Below the pieces are notes generated by a model. That model had not been told where the DNA came from. It saw only the letters and a list, made by a program, of their open reading frames with translations, and did not search any database. A stretch of DNA of 64,000 nucleotides from JBGQOG01 sp052113705 (lineage in GTDB: Bacteria; Pseudomonadota; Alphaproteobacteria; Rhodobacterales; Rhodobacteraceae). Each line of letters starts with the position of its first letter. The stretch's first letter is position 1. The position numbers were made by a program, and so were the translations under genes. Positions 9,189 through 17,427 of this stretch are shown in pieces. The DNA lies in contig NZ_JBGQOG010000005.1 of NCBI RefSeq assembly GCF_052113705.1, positions 62,001 to 126,000 of the forward strand, read 5' to 3'.

Positions 9189-9985
9189 TTACGCCGCAGT
9201 GCCGGTGACGTGCACCCGCCCGTCAAAGAGCAGCCGTGCCGTTCGCACCAGCGAGACCCGGGTCACCTCCCCGGTTTCCGGGTCTTGCTCAAGTTCCGTC
9301 GCCGTGGTTCCGGCCGGATGCTCGATGGTCAGCGGCGGCAGGTCCGCCAGACGCCGCGCGACGGTGTCCGTGACCGAGCAGGCCGTGGCAATGCGGACCG
9401 CGCCGGTGATCGCCACGGCGGTATGGCAGCTGTGCGGCATGACATAGCGCGCACGGATCGTGCCTCCCGCCGCCGGAGCCGACAGCAGGATCGGTTTCGG
9501 GATCACCGACCCCGTCACATCGCCAAGGCCCTTGCGCTACCCGGCCTGCTGGCGCAGCCTCTCAAGGCGCGCCATGAAATCCGTGTTTGCGTCAAGCTCC
9601 GCCGGGGTTTCGCCGCCCGTCAGGCCCAGTGAGGACGCGGCCACGATCATCGCGGGCACCGACATGTCGATCAACGTCACCTCGACACCCTCAATGACCT
9701 CGCTGCGTTGGCCGGTGGGAAACGGCTGGCCGGTTTTCGAGCCGGCCGCGTCCAGAAACGCCACCCGCACCGGCGCGGCTGTGCCCGGCGCCCCGGCAAT
9801 CGGCGCGTCGCCGTCACAGGTTACCCGGCCGCCGGGCGTTTCCACCAGCGCCTCTATCAGCTTGCCGGTGTTCACATTGTGGATCACCACCCGTGTCAGG
9901 GGATCGGTGGCGGCCACCAGCCCCGCCTCGATCGCGGAGGGCCCGACAGCGGTCAGCATATGGCCGCAGTTCGGGCCGGTATCGG
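9189..9985 (-). pseudogene. Broken prpF-like isomerase gene (5' third missing)
   Basis: Two consecutive pieces of one PrpF-family (DUF453) protein share a frame interrupted by a TAG at about 9533-9535. The first piece begins inside the conserved NCGxMLTAVGP block and runs to LERLRQQAG; the second runs from KGLGDVTGSVIPKPILLSAP to the stop at 9189. The N-terminal 100 or so residues, with the first catalytic cysteine region, are absent: upstream sequence switches abruptly into a LysR remnant on the other strand. PrpF proteins isomerise aconitate-like acids and often sit with tct genes, which fits transport and isomerisation of a tricarboxylate in the ancestor. Confidence 0.78.
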
Positions 9986-10267
9986 ATGATCATCGATCTC
10001 GGGCTGGCCGGGCATGGCATCCGCCCGCGCTGGTTTTATGAGGTGCAGCATCTGTCCACCCCGCTCGGGCTGGTCGGGGCGGGGCTGGGGGTGGCGGCGC
10101 TGCCGCGGATGTCCCTGCCCAGCGGTCCGCATCCGGTGATCGCCACCAAACGGCTGGTCGAGCCGGTGGTGACGCGTCAGGTGGGGGTGGTCAGCCGCAG
10201 CCGTACCACGCTGTCGCCCTCGGCCAGCCGGTTTTACGAGATCCTGATGGCGCGGTGGCGCCGCTGA
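9986..10267 (+). pseudogene. LysR regulator remnant (C-terminal effector half only)
   Basis: The 93 codons from 9986 to the TGA at 10265-10267 match the C-terminal part of a LysR effector domain (GIRPRWFYEVQHLSTPLGLV, then GAGLGVAALPRMSLPS). The N-terminal winged helix and first half of the effector domain are absent. It abuts the headless prpF remnant on the opposite strand. The simplest history is a divergent lysR/prpF pair in which one deletion removed the shared promoter and both 5' ends. The frame continues upstream to 9893, but that part translates prpF antisense. Confidence 0.75.
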
Positions 10268-10376
10268 GAGCGCTTTGCGCCCATCGGATTCATCAGCGCC
10301 ACTGCATGTGTCCGCGCCGCAGTCTGATCTCGATGATGCGGCGTCGGGACAATAGGGGCGGGCGGCGGGCGGCGTT

Positions 10377-11111
10377 TCAGGTGATGCCGGCACGGATCAG
10401 CACCGCCACGGCGGAATCGAAATGTTCGGACATCGCGTTCTCTGCCCGCAGGCTGTCCTGCATCATGATGGCGGTCGCCAGCCGCTCATGGCAGCGGATG
10501 TTCTCCAGCCGGTTCTCATAGGTCCCACGCGACCGCCAGCCGATATCCCAGGTCTGCCGCGTGATCACGCCGTAACTGTCCAGCAAGATCGCATAAAGGG
10601 CGTTGCCGGTGGCGCGGGCAATCAGCGCATGCAGCTTGATGTCCAGCTCCATGATCGCCGTCTGGTCATTGTCGAGGGCGGCAAACATCTGATCGACCAC
10701 ATCCAGCATTTCGCGCGCCTGCGCGTCGCTGCGGCGCAGGGCGGCCAGGCTGGCGGTGCGCATCTCCAGCGTGCGGCGCACATCCAGCACCTGCTGGAAC
10801 GACAACTGCCCGGTGTAGATCGTGTGATCGAGAAGGATCGACAGCGCCTCGGCATTGGCCGCCGCCACCCGCGCGCGGCGCCCGTTGCCCACCTCGAGCA
10901 CCCGCATCGCCGCCAGCGCCCGCAGCGCCTCGCGCGCGACCGTCCGCGACACCCCGAGTTGCGCCGCCAGCGCGCTCTCGCTGGGCAGCGCATCGCCGAC
11001 CTTCAATTTGCTGTTCCGGATGAGGTCGCGCACATCGCGGATTGTGCGCTCGACCAGACCCACATCCTTCTCGGGATCGCTTTCGCTGACCTGTAGTATA
11101 GGTTTTGACAT
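10377..11111 (-). CDS. GntR-family (FadR/FCD) regulator of the idonate locus
   Basis: A 244-residue regulator. An N-terminal winged helix is clear (LPSESALAAQLGVSRTVAREAL, about residues 35-60), followed by an FCD all-helical effector domain (VLDVRRTLEMRTASLAA, MELDIKLHALIARATGN, RCHERLATAI). The ATG at 11111 (MSKPILQVS) is chosen; the frame runs further upstream but that extension lacks domain character. It is divergent from the dehydratase-idnO-idnD-TRAP-kdgK genes 182 bp away, and FCD regulators commonly repress sugar-acid operons, so it probably controls this locus. A CTGTAGTATAGG stretch at its own start codon could be a site. The effector is unknown; a keto-deoxy acid or aldonate is likely. 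Confidence 0.85.
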   Translation of the reverse strand: MSKPILQVSESDPEKDVGLVERTIRDVRDLIRNSKLKVGDALPSESALAAQLGVSRTVAREALRALAAMRVLEVGNGRRARVAAANAEALSILLDHTIYTGQLSFQQVLDVRRTLEMRTASLAALRRSDAQAREMLDVVDQMFAALDNDQTAIMELDIKLHALIARATGNALYAILLDSYGVITRQTWDIGWRSRGTYENRLENIRCHERLATAIMMQDSLRAENAMSEHFDSAVAVLIRAGIT

Positions 11112-11292
11112 TCTGTAGCACCAAATGGCATTTTCCTGTTGATCGAATCCTAGCACCCCGTTTAAGTACCGACCAAGAGGAATTTGCCGAAGGCTTTGTA
11201 TCCCTGCACCGCGCCGCATCCGGCGCGATCGGAGATGCATATTCTGCGGCATGGGAGTGGCGGGGCTGGCGGGCTGGCCCGGAGGATCTGAG

Positions 11293-12492
11293 ATGAAAAT
11301 CACTGCGTTGCGCACCTATCGGGTGGAAGAATTTGCCAATGTGCTTTGGGTGCATGTGGAGACCGATGCCGGGATCACCGGTCTGGGTGAGACGTTTTAT
11401 GGCGCCGAAGCCTGCGAGGCGCATATCCACAACACGCTCGCCGTGCGGCTCCTGGGGCAGAACCCGCTGAACATTGAGCTTTTGCACAAAGAGATGGTCT
11501 CGCTGCCCAATGCGCAGGCCTCGACCGGGGTGGAATACCGGGCGGCCTCGGCGATCGACATTGCGCTCTGGGATCTCTTCGGCAAGGTCTGCGGCCAGCC
11601 GGTGCATGTGATGCTGGGCGGCCAGAGCTGGGACCGGGTGCGTACCTATAACACCTGTGCGGGCACCCGCTATGTGCGCACCAACAAGATCAAGCCGGTG
11701 GACACCTGGAACCTTGATGCCGCCCCTTCGCCCTATGAGGATCTGGACGGGTTCATGACCCGCGCGGGCGATCTGGCCGAGGATCTGTTGGACAATGGCA
11801 TCAGCGCCATGAAGATCTGGCCGTTTGACCCGGCGGGGATCGAGAACAAGGGGATGTTCATCAGCGCCGAGCAGATGAAGACCGCGCTGAAACCCTTTGA
11901 GCTGATCCGCCGCGCGGTGGGCGACAAGATGGAGATCATGGTCGAGATGCATTCGCTGTGGAACCTGCCCACCGCGAAAGAGATCGCCCGCGCGATCGAA
12001 CCCTATACCCCGCGCTGGTACGAAGATCCGATCCGGATGAATTCGCCGCAGGCTTTGGCGGAATTTGCCCGTTCGACCCATGTCTGGACTTGCGCCTCCG
12101 AGACGCTCGGCTCGCGCTTTGCCTACAAGGAATACATGGACCGCGACGCGGCGCATGTGGTGATGGCGGATCTGTGCTGGACCGGCGGCCTGACCGAGGG
12201 GCGCAAGATTGCGGCGATGGCCGATACCTATCACCGCCCCTTCGCGCCGCATGATTGCATCGGCCCGGTGGGCTTTGCGGCGGCGGTGCATATGTCGGTC
12301 AGTCAGCCGAACACGCTGATCCAGGAATCCGTGCGCGCCTTTTACAAGGGCTGGTACCGCGAGCTGGTGACCGAAGTCCCGCGCATCGAGGGTGGCTATA
12401 TCTATCCGATGGAGGGCCCGGGTCTGGGCACCGAACTGGTGCCGGGTTTCTTTGACCGCGCCGATCTGACCACCCGCCTTTCGGAGCTCTGA
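11293..12492 (+). CDS. Enolase-superfamily sugar-acid dehydratase (probable gluconate/aldonate dehydratase)
   Basis: A 399-residue member of the mandelate racemase/muconate-lactonising family. It has an N-terminal capping domain (to about residue 125) and a TIM barrel. Visible features are AMKIWPFD (strand 2, normally KxK), EIMVEMHSLWN (first metal glutamate with a nearby His), the second and third acidic ligands in YEDPIR and ASETLG, and APHDCIGP with the barrel-end His. These indicate Mg-dependent beta-elimination of water from a sugar acid. Given idnO- and idnD-like genes downstream and a KDG kinase, the expected reaction is D-gluconate to 2-keto-3-deoxygluconate. The ATG at 11293 is chosen over one at 11251, which adds a glycine-rich non-homologous stretch. 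Confidence 0.82.
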   Translation: MKITALRTYRVEEFANVLWVHVETDAGITGLGETFYGAEACEAHIHNTLAVRLLGQNPLNIELLHKEMVSLPNAQASTGVEYRAASAIDIALWDLFGKVCGQPVHVMLGGQSWDRVRTYNTCAGTRYVRTNKIKPVDTWNLDAAPSPYEDLDGFMTRAGDLAEDLLDNGISAMKIWPFDPAGIENKGMFISAEQMKTALKPFELIRRAVGDKMEIMVEMHSLWNLPTAKEIARAIEPYTPRWYEDPIRMNSPQALAEFARSTHVWTCASETLGSRFAYKEYMDRDAAHVVMADLCWTGGLTEGRKIAAMADTYHRPFAPHDCIGPVGFAAAVHMSVSQPNTLIQESVRAFYKGWYRELVTEVPRIEGGYIYPMEGPGLGTELVPGFFDRADLTTRLSEL

Positions 12493-12495
12493 ACC

Positions 12496-13263
12496 ATGTC
12501 GCTGAAACTCTTTGATCTCACCGGGAAAACCGCCCTGATCACTGGCTCGTCACGCGGCCTGGGCCGGGCGATGGCCGAGGGGCTGGCGGGGGCTGGTGCG
12601 CGGGTGATCCTGAACGGGGTCAATGCCGCGCGGCTGGAGGAAGCCGCCGCCGAGATGCGTGCGCAGGGCTACGATGTTCTCACCGCCGCCTTTGACGTGG
12701 CCGATGAGGCGGCGATTGTCGCGGCCTTTGAGGGGTTCGATGCGGCGGGGATTGCCGTCGATATTCTGGTGAACAACGCCGGGATCCAGTTCCGCAAACC
12801 GATGCTGGAGCTGGCCACCGCCGATTGGCAGCGGGTCATCGACATCAATCTGACCTCGGCCTTTGTGGTCGGGCGCGAGGCGGCCAAACGGATGGCGGTG
12901 CGCGGGCGCGGCAAGGTGATCAACATCGGCTCGCTCACCTCGGAACTCGCCCGGGCGACGGTGGCGCCCTATACGGTGGCCAAGGGCGGCATCAAGATGC
13001 TGACCAAGGCGATGGCGGCGGAATGGGGCGAGCTGGGCATTCAGTCCAACGCCATCGGCCCGGGCTATATGGTCACCGACATGAACGAGGCGCTGATCAG
13101 CAATCCGGCCTTTGACGGCTGGGTCAAGGCCCGTACGCCGATGCGCCGCTGGGGCCTGCCCGAGGAGCTGGCGGGCACCGCGATCTACCTTGCCTCGGAT
13201 GCGTCGAATTACATCTCGGGCCAGATCATCTATGCCGATGGCGGCATGATTTCGGTGCTCTGA
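12496..13263 (+). CDS. idnO: SDR dehydrogenase, gluconate 5-dehydrogenase-like
   Basis: A 255-residue short-chain dehydrogenase. The NAD(P) motif TGSSRGLG is at residues 16-23, NNAG at about 93-96, and the catalytic set is Ser146 (NIGSLTS), Tyr159 and Lys163 (YTVAK). Family members reduce 5-keto-D-gluconate to D-gluconate. It starts 3 bp after the dehydratase stop and overlaps the next gene by ATGA coupling. Together with the idnD-like gene this makes an idonate to 5-ketogluconate to gluconate route likely. Substrate assignment rests on neighbours as much as on sequence. Confidence 0.85.
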   Translation: MSLKLFDLTGKTALITGSSRGLGRAMAEGLAGAGARVILNGVNAARLEEAAAEMRAQGYDVLTAAFDVADEAAIVAAFEGFDAAGIAVDILVNNAGIQFRKPMLELATADWQRVIDINLTSAFVVGREAAKRMAVRGRGKVINIGSLTSELARATVAPYTVAKGGIKMLTKAMAAEWGELGIQSNAIGPGYMVTDMNEALISNPAFDGWVKARTPMRRWGLPEELAGTAIYLASDASNYISGQIIYADGGMISVL

Positions 13264-14306
13264 TGCAGGCCCTTGTCATCCACGCCCCGCATGACCTGCG
13301 GCTGGACGAGATCGCCGCCGCCCCGGTGCCGGGGCCGGGCGAGGTGCGGATTGCGGTCAGCCATGGCGGCATCTGCGGTTCGGATCTGCATTATTACCAC
13401 CACGGCGGCTTTGGCGCGGTACGGCTGCGCGAGCCGATGGCGCTGGGGCATGAGGTCTCGGGCATCATCACTGCCCTGGGCGCCGGGGTCAGCGGGCTGG
13501 CCGAGGGCGATAAGGTGGCGGTGAACCCCTCGCGCCCCTGTGGCACCTGCGATTATTGCCGCCGGGGCATGGCGAACCAATGCCTCGACATGCGCTTCAA
13601 CGGCTCGGCCATGCGGTTCCCGCATGAACAGGGGCTGTTTCGCGCCGAAGTCACGCTGCCCGCCGCGCAGGCCATCCGCCTCTCGCCGGGGGCCGATCTG
13701 GCGGGGGCGGCGATGGCCGAGCCGCTGGCGGTGTGCCTGCATGCGGTGCGGCAGGCGGGCAGCCTGATCGGCAAACGCGTGGTGGTCTCGGGCTGTGGCC
13801 CCATCGGCTGCCTGACCATTGCCGCCGCGCGACTGGCCGGTGCCGAAGAGATCATCGCCACCGACATCGCCGCCCCGGCGCTGGCGATTGCCGCGCGGAT
13901 GGGGGCGGACCGCACGCTCAATCTGGCGGCAGAGCCTGAGGCGCTGGCCCCTTACGCCATCAACAAGGGGCAGGTTGATGTGGCCTTTGAATGCTCCGGC
14001 GCGCCGCCCGCCCTGCTTGCGGCCTGTGGATTTCTGCGCGCGGGCGGGCTTTTGGTGACCGTGGGGCTTGGCCCCGACACCAGCCTGCCGATGACCAGCA
14101 TCGTCGCGAAAGAGCTGCGCCTGCAGGGCAGCTTCCGCTTTGACCCCGAATTCGCCAGCGCCGCGCGTCTGATCGACGCCGGGCGGGTGGACCTGCGCCC
14201 GCTGCTGACCCGGGTGCTGCCGGTGGCCGAGGCGGTCGCCGCCTTTGACCTCGCCTCGGACAAGGCCCGCGCCATGAAGGTGCAGATCGCATTTCCGTCG
14301 CCGTAA
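13263..14306 (+). CDS. idnD: L-idonate 5-dehydrogenase-like zinc alcohol dehydrogenase
   Basis: A 347-residue medium-chain dehydrogenase. Catalytic zinc ligands are seen at Cys38 (GGICGSD) and His63/Glu64 (LGHE). Four cysteines at 93, 96, 99 and 107 form the structural zinc site. A Rossmann motif (VVVSGCGPIGCL) follows near residue 175. The expected reaction is NAD-dependent oxidation of L-idonate to 5-keto-D-gluconate. Its start codon overlaps the idnO-like stop (ATGA). Sorbitol or threonine dehydrogenase activity is an alternative, but the idnO-like partner and KDG kinase favour idonate. Confidence 0.83.
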   Translation: MQALVIHAPHDLRLDEIAAAPVPGPGEVRIAVSHGGICGSDLHYYHHGGFGAVRLREPMALGHEVSGIITALGAGVSGLAEGDKVAVNPSRPCGTCDYCRRGMANQCLDMRFNGSAMRFPHEQGLFRAEVTLPAAQAIRLSPGADLAGAAMAEPLAVCLHAVRQAGSLIGKRVVVSGCGPIGCLTIAAARLAGAEEIIATDIAAPALAIAARMGADRTLNLAAEPEALAPYAINKGQVDVAFECSGAPPALLAACGFLRAGGLLVTVGLGPDTSLPMTSIVAKELRLQGSFRFDPEFASAARLIDAGRVDLRPLLTRVLPVAEAVAAFDLASDKARAMKVQIAFPSP

Positions 14307-14353
14307 CCGGCGGCGAAACACCACGAACGGATATCAATAAGGGAGGAGACCTC

Positions 14354-15370
14354 ATGAAGATCCTGAACACCACCGCCGCGCTCATTCTCGGCTCGGTCGC
14401 ATTCTGCGGTGCCGCTGGCGCGCAGGAATACAGCTTCCGCTTTCAGTCCTCGGACCCGGCGGGCAACCCCAACTTCATCTTCCAGCAGGGCTGGACCGAG
14501 ACCGTCAAGGAAATGACCGGTGGCAAAGTGGCGATTGAGCTGCTGCCGGTGGGCACGATCGTGGATTACAAGGAAACCCCGGATGCCATCGCGGCGGGGC
14601 TGTTGGATGGCCATATCACCGACACCTCCTATTTCGCGGGCCGCGACCCGGCCTTTGGCCTGATCGCCAACCCGGTCGGCGCCTGGGCCGATCCGGCGCA
14701 GATGATCGACTTTGTCGAAAATGGCGGCGGAAAAGAGCTGATGAACGAGCTGATCAACCCCTATGGGCTGGAATTCATCGGCGTCTCGACCCCGGGGCTG
14801 GAAGCCTTTGTCTCGAAAGTGCCGCTCGACAGCGTTGCCGATCTGCAGGGCGTCAAGGTGCGCTCGCCCGAAGGCCTGATCGCCAATGTCTTTGCCGCCG
14901 CAGGTGCCAATCCGGTCAACCTGCCGGCCTCCGAGGTCTATACCTCGCTCGACAAAGGCGTGATCGATGCCGCCGATTACTCGGTCTTTTCGGTCAATCA
15001 GGAGACCGGGATGAACAGCATCGGCAAGAACCCGGTCTACCCGGGCTTCCACTCGCTGCCGCTGGTCGAAGTCTCGATGAACAAGGAGAAATGGGACGCG
15101 CTGCCGCCGGAAATTCAGGGCCAGATGCGCGATGCGCTGAAAGTGTTCCAGCAAACCCAGATCAACACGCTGAAAGAACGTGATCTGGCGGCGGTGGAAG
15201 TCGCCAAGGCCGATGGCGTCACCATTCACAACTGGTCGCCGGAAGAGCGCGCCAAATTCCGCGGTATCGCGCGCGGCGAATGGGAAAAAGTGGCCACCAA
15301 ATCGCCGATGGCGCAAAAGGTCTATGACCAGCTGACCGCCTATCTGACCGACAAAGGCCTGATGCAATAA
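14354..15370 (+). CDS. TRAP transporter substrate-binding protein (DctP family), sugar-acid locus
   Basis: A periplasmic binding protein of 338 residues. The signal peptide MKILNTTAALILGSVAFCGAAGA is followed by the mature start QEYSFRFQSSD. DctP-type features include GGKVAIELLPVGTI, LQGVKVRSPEG (the helix-strand bearing the carboxylate-binding arginine) and SLDKGVIDAADYS. A strong ribosome site (GGGAGGAG) precedes the ATG. It is the first gene of dctPQM inside the idonate locus, so the ligand is probably a sugar acid such as idonate or gluconate. Confidence 0.88.
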   Translation: MKILNTTAALILGSVAFCGAAGAQEYSFRFQSSDPAGNPNFIFQQGWTETVKEMTGGKVAIELLPVGTIVDYKETPDAIAAGLLDGHITDTSYFAGRDPAFGLIANPVGAWADPAQMIDFVENGGGKELMNELINPYGLEFIGVSTPGLEAFVSKVPLDSVADLQGVKVRSPEGLIANVFAAAGANPVNLPASEVYTSLDKGVIDAADYSVFSVNQETGMNSIGKNPVYPGFHSLPLVEVSMNKEKWDALPPEIQGQMRDALKVFQQTQINTLKERDLAAVEVAKADGVTIHNWSPEERAKFRGIARGEWEKVATKSPMAQKVYDQLTAYLTDKGLMQ

Positions 15371-15448
15371 TCATTTGGCCGGGGGCGTTCCGCGCTCCCG
15401 GCCAATTTGCGGGCGAAGGACGGGCCGCGCCAGGCGGGGGAGGAAATC

Positions 15449-16033
15449 ATGACACCACCAGATCACACGGTGCTGCCCTCCGGGGCGGAAAGTGACGCGA
15501 GAGCCGGGGCGATGCTGCCACCGGAATCCGGCCGTTTGGGCCGTTTCATTCATCAGGGCGGTTATCTTTTTGCCGCCGGTATCGTCATCGCCGCGGTGAT
15601 GCTGCTGATGGAGGTTTTTCTGCGCTATGTGCTGAACAAGCCGACGATCTGGGCGCATGAAACCAGCACCTTCCTCTGTGCGATTGCCTTCCTCTATGGC
15701 GGGCTGTTCTGCGTGGCGCGCGACAGTCACATCCGGGTGGTGATGATCTATGACGCCCTGCCGCGCCGGGCCCGTCAGGTGTTCGATGTGGTGATTTCGA
15801 TCATTTCGGCGATTGCTTCGGCCTTCTTCGCCTATGCGGCCTGGCTGATGGTGACCAAGAGCGTCTGGACGCCGGGCGGCGAGGTCCGGCTGGAGCGGTC
15901 GGGCAGTGCCTGGAACCCGGCGATGCCCGCCTATCTCAAGATCGCGCTGTTTGTGATGATGATCATCATGTGCCTGCAATTCGTGATCTTCACCGTCAAC
16001 TATCTCAGAAAACTCGGGAAGGGCGCCGCATGA
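15449..16033 (+). CDS. TRAP transporter small membrane subunit (DctQ)
   Basis: A 194-residue protein with about four membrane helices and the DctQ core: EVFLRYVLNKPTIWAHETSTFL, DSHIRV and a closing hydrophobic pair. A hydrophilic N-terminal tail of about 35 residues precedes helix 1. The ATG at 15449 follows GGGGGAGGA and is preferred to an upstream start at 15407. It pairs with the dctM gene, whose ATG overlaps its stop. Confidence 0.87.
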   Translation: MTPPDHTVLPSGAESDARAGAMLPPESGRLGRFIHQGGYLFAAGIVIAAVMLLMEVFLRYVLNKPTIWAHETSTFLCAIAFLYGGLFCVARDSHIRVVMIYDALPRRARQVFDVVISIISAIASAFFAYAAWLMVTKSVWTPGGEVRLERSGSAWNPAMPAYLKIALFVMMIIMCLQFVIFTVNYLRKLGKGAA

Positions 16034-17346
16034 ACGCGCTATTCGATCTGGCCGCCATCGGGATCGGTCCGGCGACACTGCTGATGTTCGGGCTCTTGGT
16101 GCTGCTTTTGCTGACCGGGATGCCGCTCGCCTTTGTGACGCTCTTGGTGGCGCTGGTTTTTGCGCTGGGGGGCTATGGCTCGATGGCGGTCGGGCTGATC
16201 ACCAGCCGGATCTACACTTTCGTCAACAGTTTCGTCTTTGTCTCTGTGCCGATGTTCGTGCTGATGGCGGCGATGCTCGACCGCTCCGGCGTGGCACGCG
16301 ACCTCTTTGATGCGCTGAAACTGATCGGCGGCCGCATCCGTGGCGGCGTGGCGGTACAGACGATTTTCGTCTCGGTCATCCTGGCGGCGATGTCGGGGAT
16401 CATCGGCGGCGAGATCGTGCTGCTGGGCCTGATCGCTTTGCCGCAGATGTTGCGGCAGGGGTATAACCGCAAACTGGCCATCGGGGTGATCTGCGCGGGC
16501 GGCTCGCTCGGCGCGATGATCCCGCCGTCGATCGTGCTGATCATCTATGGGCTGACGGCCAATGTCTCGATTGGCGATCTCTTCACCGCCTCCTTCGTGC
16601 CGGGCTTCATGCTGGCCACTTTCTATGTGATCTATGTGCTGATCATGTCGTATTTTGTGGATGGCACCGCACCCGTCCCCGACCGCGAGCATGTGCCCAC
16701 GGCGGAAAAGCTTCGCCTTCTGAAGGGGTTGATCCTGCCGATCATGGTGGTGATCTTCGTGCTCGGCTCCATCTACCTCGGGATTGCCTCGGTGACGGAG
16801 GCCTCGGCGGTCGGCGTGGCAGGCGTGGCGCTTTCCGCGATCATTCGGGGCGAATTCACCTGGCCCTTCCTGCGCGACAGCGCGATGCAGACCCTTGCCA
16901 CGGTGGGGATGATCGTCTGGATCGGCATTGGCGCGACCGCCCTCGTGGGCGTCTACAACCTGATGGGCGGCATTCATTTCGTCGGCGGTTTGCTGACCGG
17001 CATTTCCGACAATCCGACGGTGATAGTGCTGGTGATGATGGCCATTCTGTTCGTGCTGGGGGCGTTTCTCGACTGGGTGGGGATCGCGCTGCTGACGATG
17101 CCGATTTTCGTGCCGATCATCAAAACCCTCGGGCTGGACCCGGTCTGGTTTGGCGTGCTTTTCTGCATGAACATGCAGATCAGCTTTCTGTCGCCGCCTT
17201 TCGGCCCCGCCGCCTTTTATCTGAAATCGGTGGCGCCCGCCGACATCTCGCTTGGGGATATTTTCAGCTCGTTGCTGCCCTTCATCGGTCTGCAGATCCT
17301 GGCGGTCGCGGTGATGATCTTCTTCCCGGGCATCGCCATGTACTGA
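16030..17346 (+). CDS. TRAP transporter large membrane subunit (DctM)
   Basis: A 438-residue very hydrophobic permease with about 12 helices, the Na+-driven channel of the TRAP system. Typical DctM motifs are GMPLAFVTLLVALVFALGG, CAGGSLGAMIPPSIVLIIYG and FLSPPFGPAAFYLKSVAP. It starts by ATGA overlap with dctQ at 16030. It works with the DctP protein just upstream to import a sugar acid for the dehydrogenases and dehydratase of this locus. Confidence 0.9.
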   Translation: MNALFDLAAIGIGPATLLMFGLLVLLLLTGMPLAFVTLLVALVFALGGYGSMAVGLITSRIYTFVNSFVFVSVPMFVLMAAMLDRSGVARDLFDALKLIGGRIRGGVAVQTIFVSVILAAMSGIIGGEIVLLGLIALPQMLRQGYNRKLAIGVICAGGSLGAMIPPSIVLIIYGLTANVSIGDLFTASFVPGFMLATFYVIYVLIMSYFVDGTAPVPDREHVPTAEKLRLLKGLILPIMVVIFVLGSIYLGIASVTEASAVGVAGVALSAIIRGEFTWPFLRDSAMQTLATVGMIVWIGIGATALVGVYNLMGGIHFVGGLLTGISDNPTVIVLVMMAILFVLGAFLDWVGIALLTMPIFVPIIKTLGLDPVWFGVLFCMNMQISFLSPPFGPAAFYLKSVAPADISLGDIFSSLLPFIGLQILAVAVMIFFPGIAMY

Positions 17347-17398
17347 CCCCCGCGCGGGGGCCACCCGGGTCGCGCCACCCGATGCGGTGTCGCGACCC
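17347..17398 (+). other. Two hairpins between dctM and the KDG kinase gene
   Basis: A perfect 14-bp palindrome (CCCCCGCGCGGGGG, 17347-17360) begins right after the dctM stop. A second hairpin follows: GGGTCGCG (17367-17374) pairs with CGCGACCC (17391-17398), with an inner CACC/GGTG. No U-run follows. They may protect or attenuate the mRNA between the transport and kinase genes. Confidence 0.5.
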
Positions 17399-17427
17399 TG
17401 TCTTTCTGGATCAAAGGGGCCGCGTGA

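Noticed and set aside
10377..11315. Longer N terminus for the GntR regulator starting at 11315
   Set aside because: The extra 68 residues lack regulator character and run across the divergent promoter; ATG 11111 begins shortly before the winged helix.
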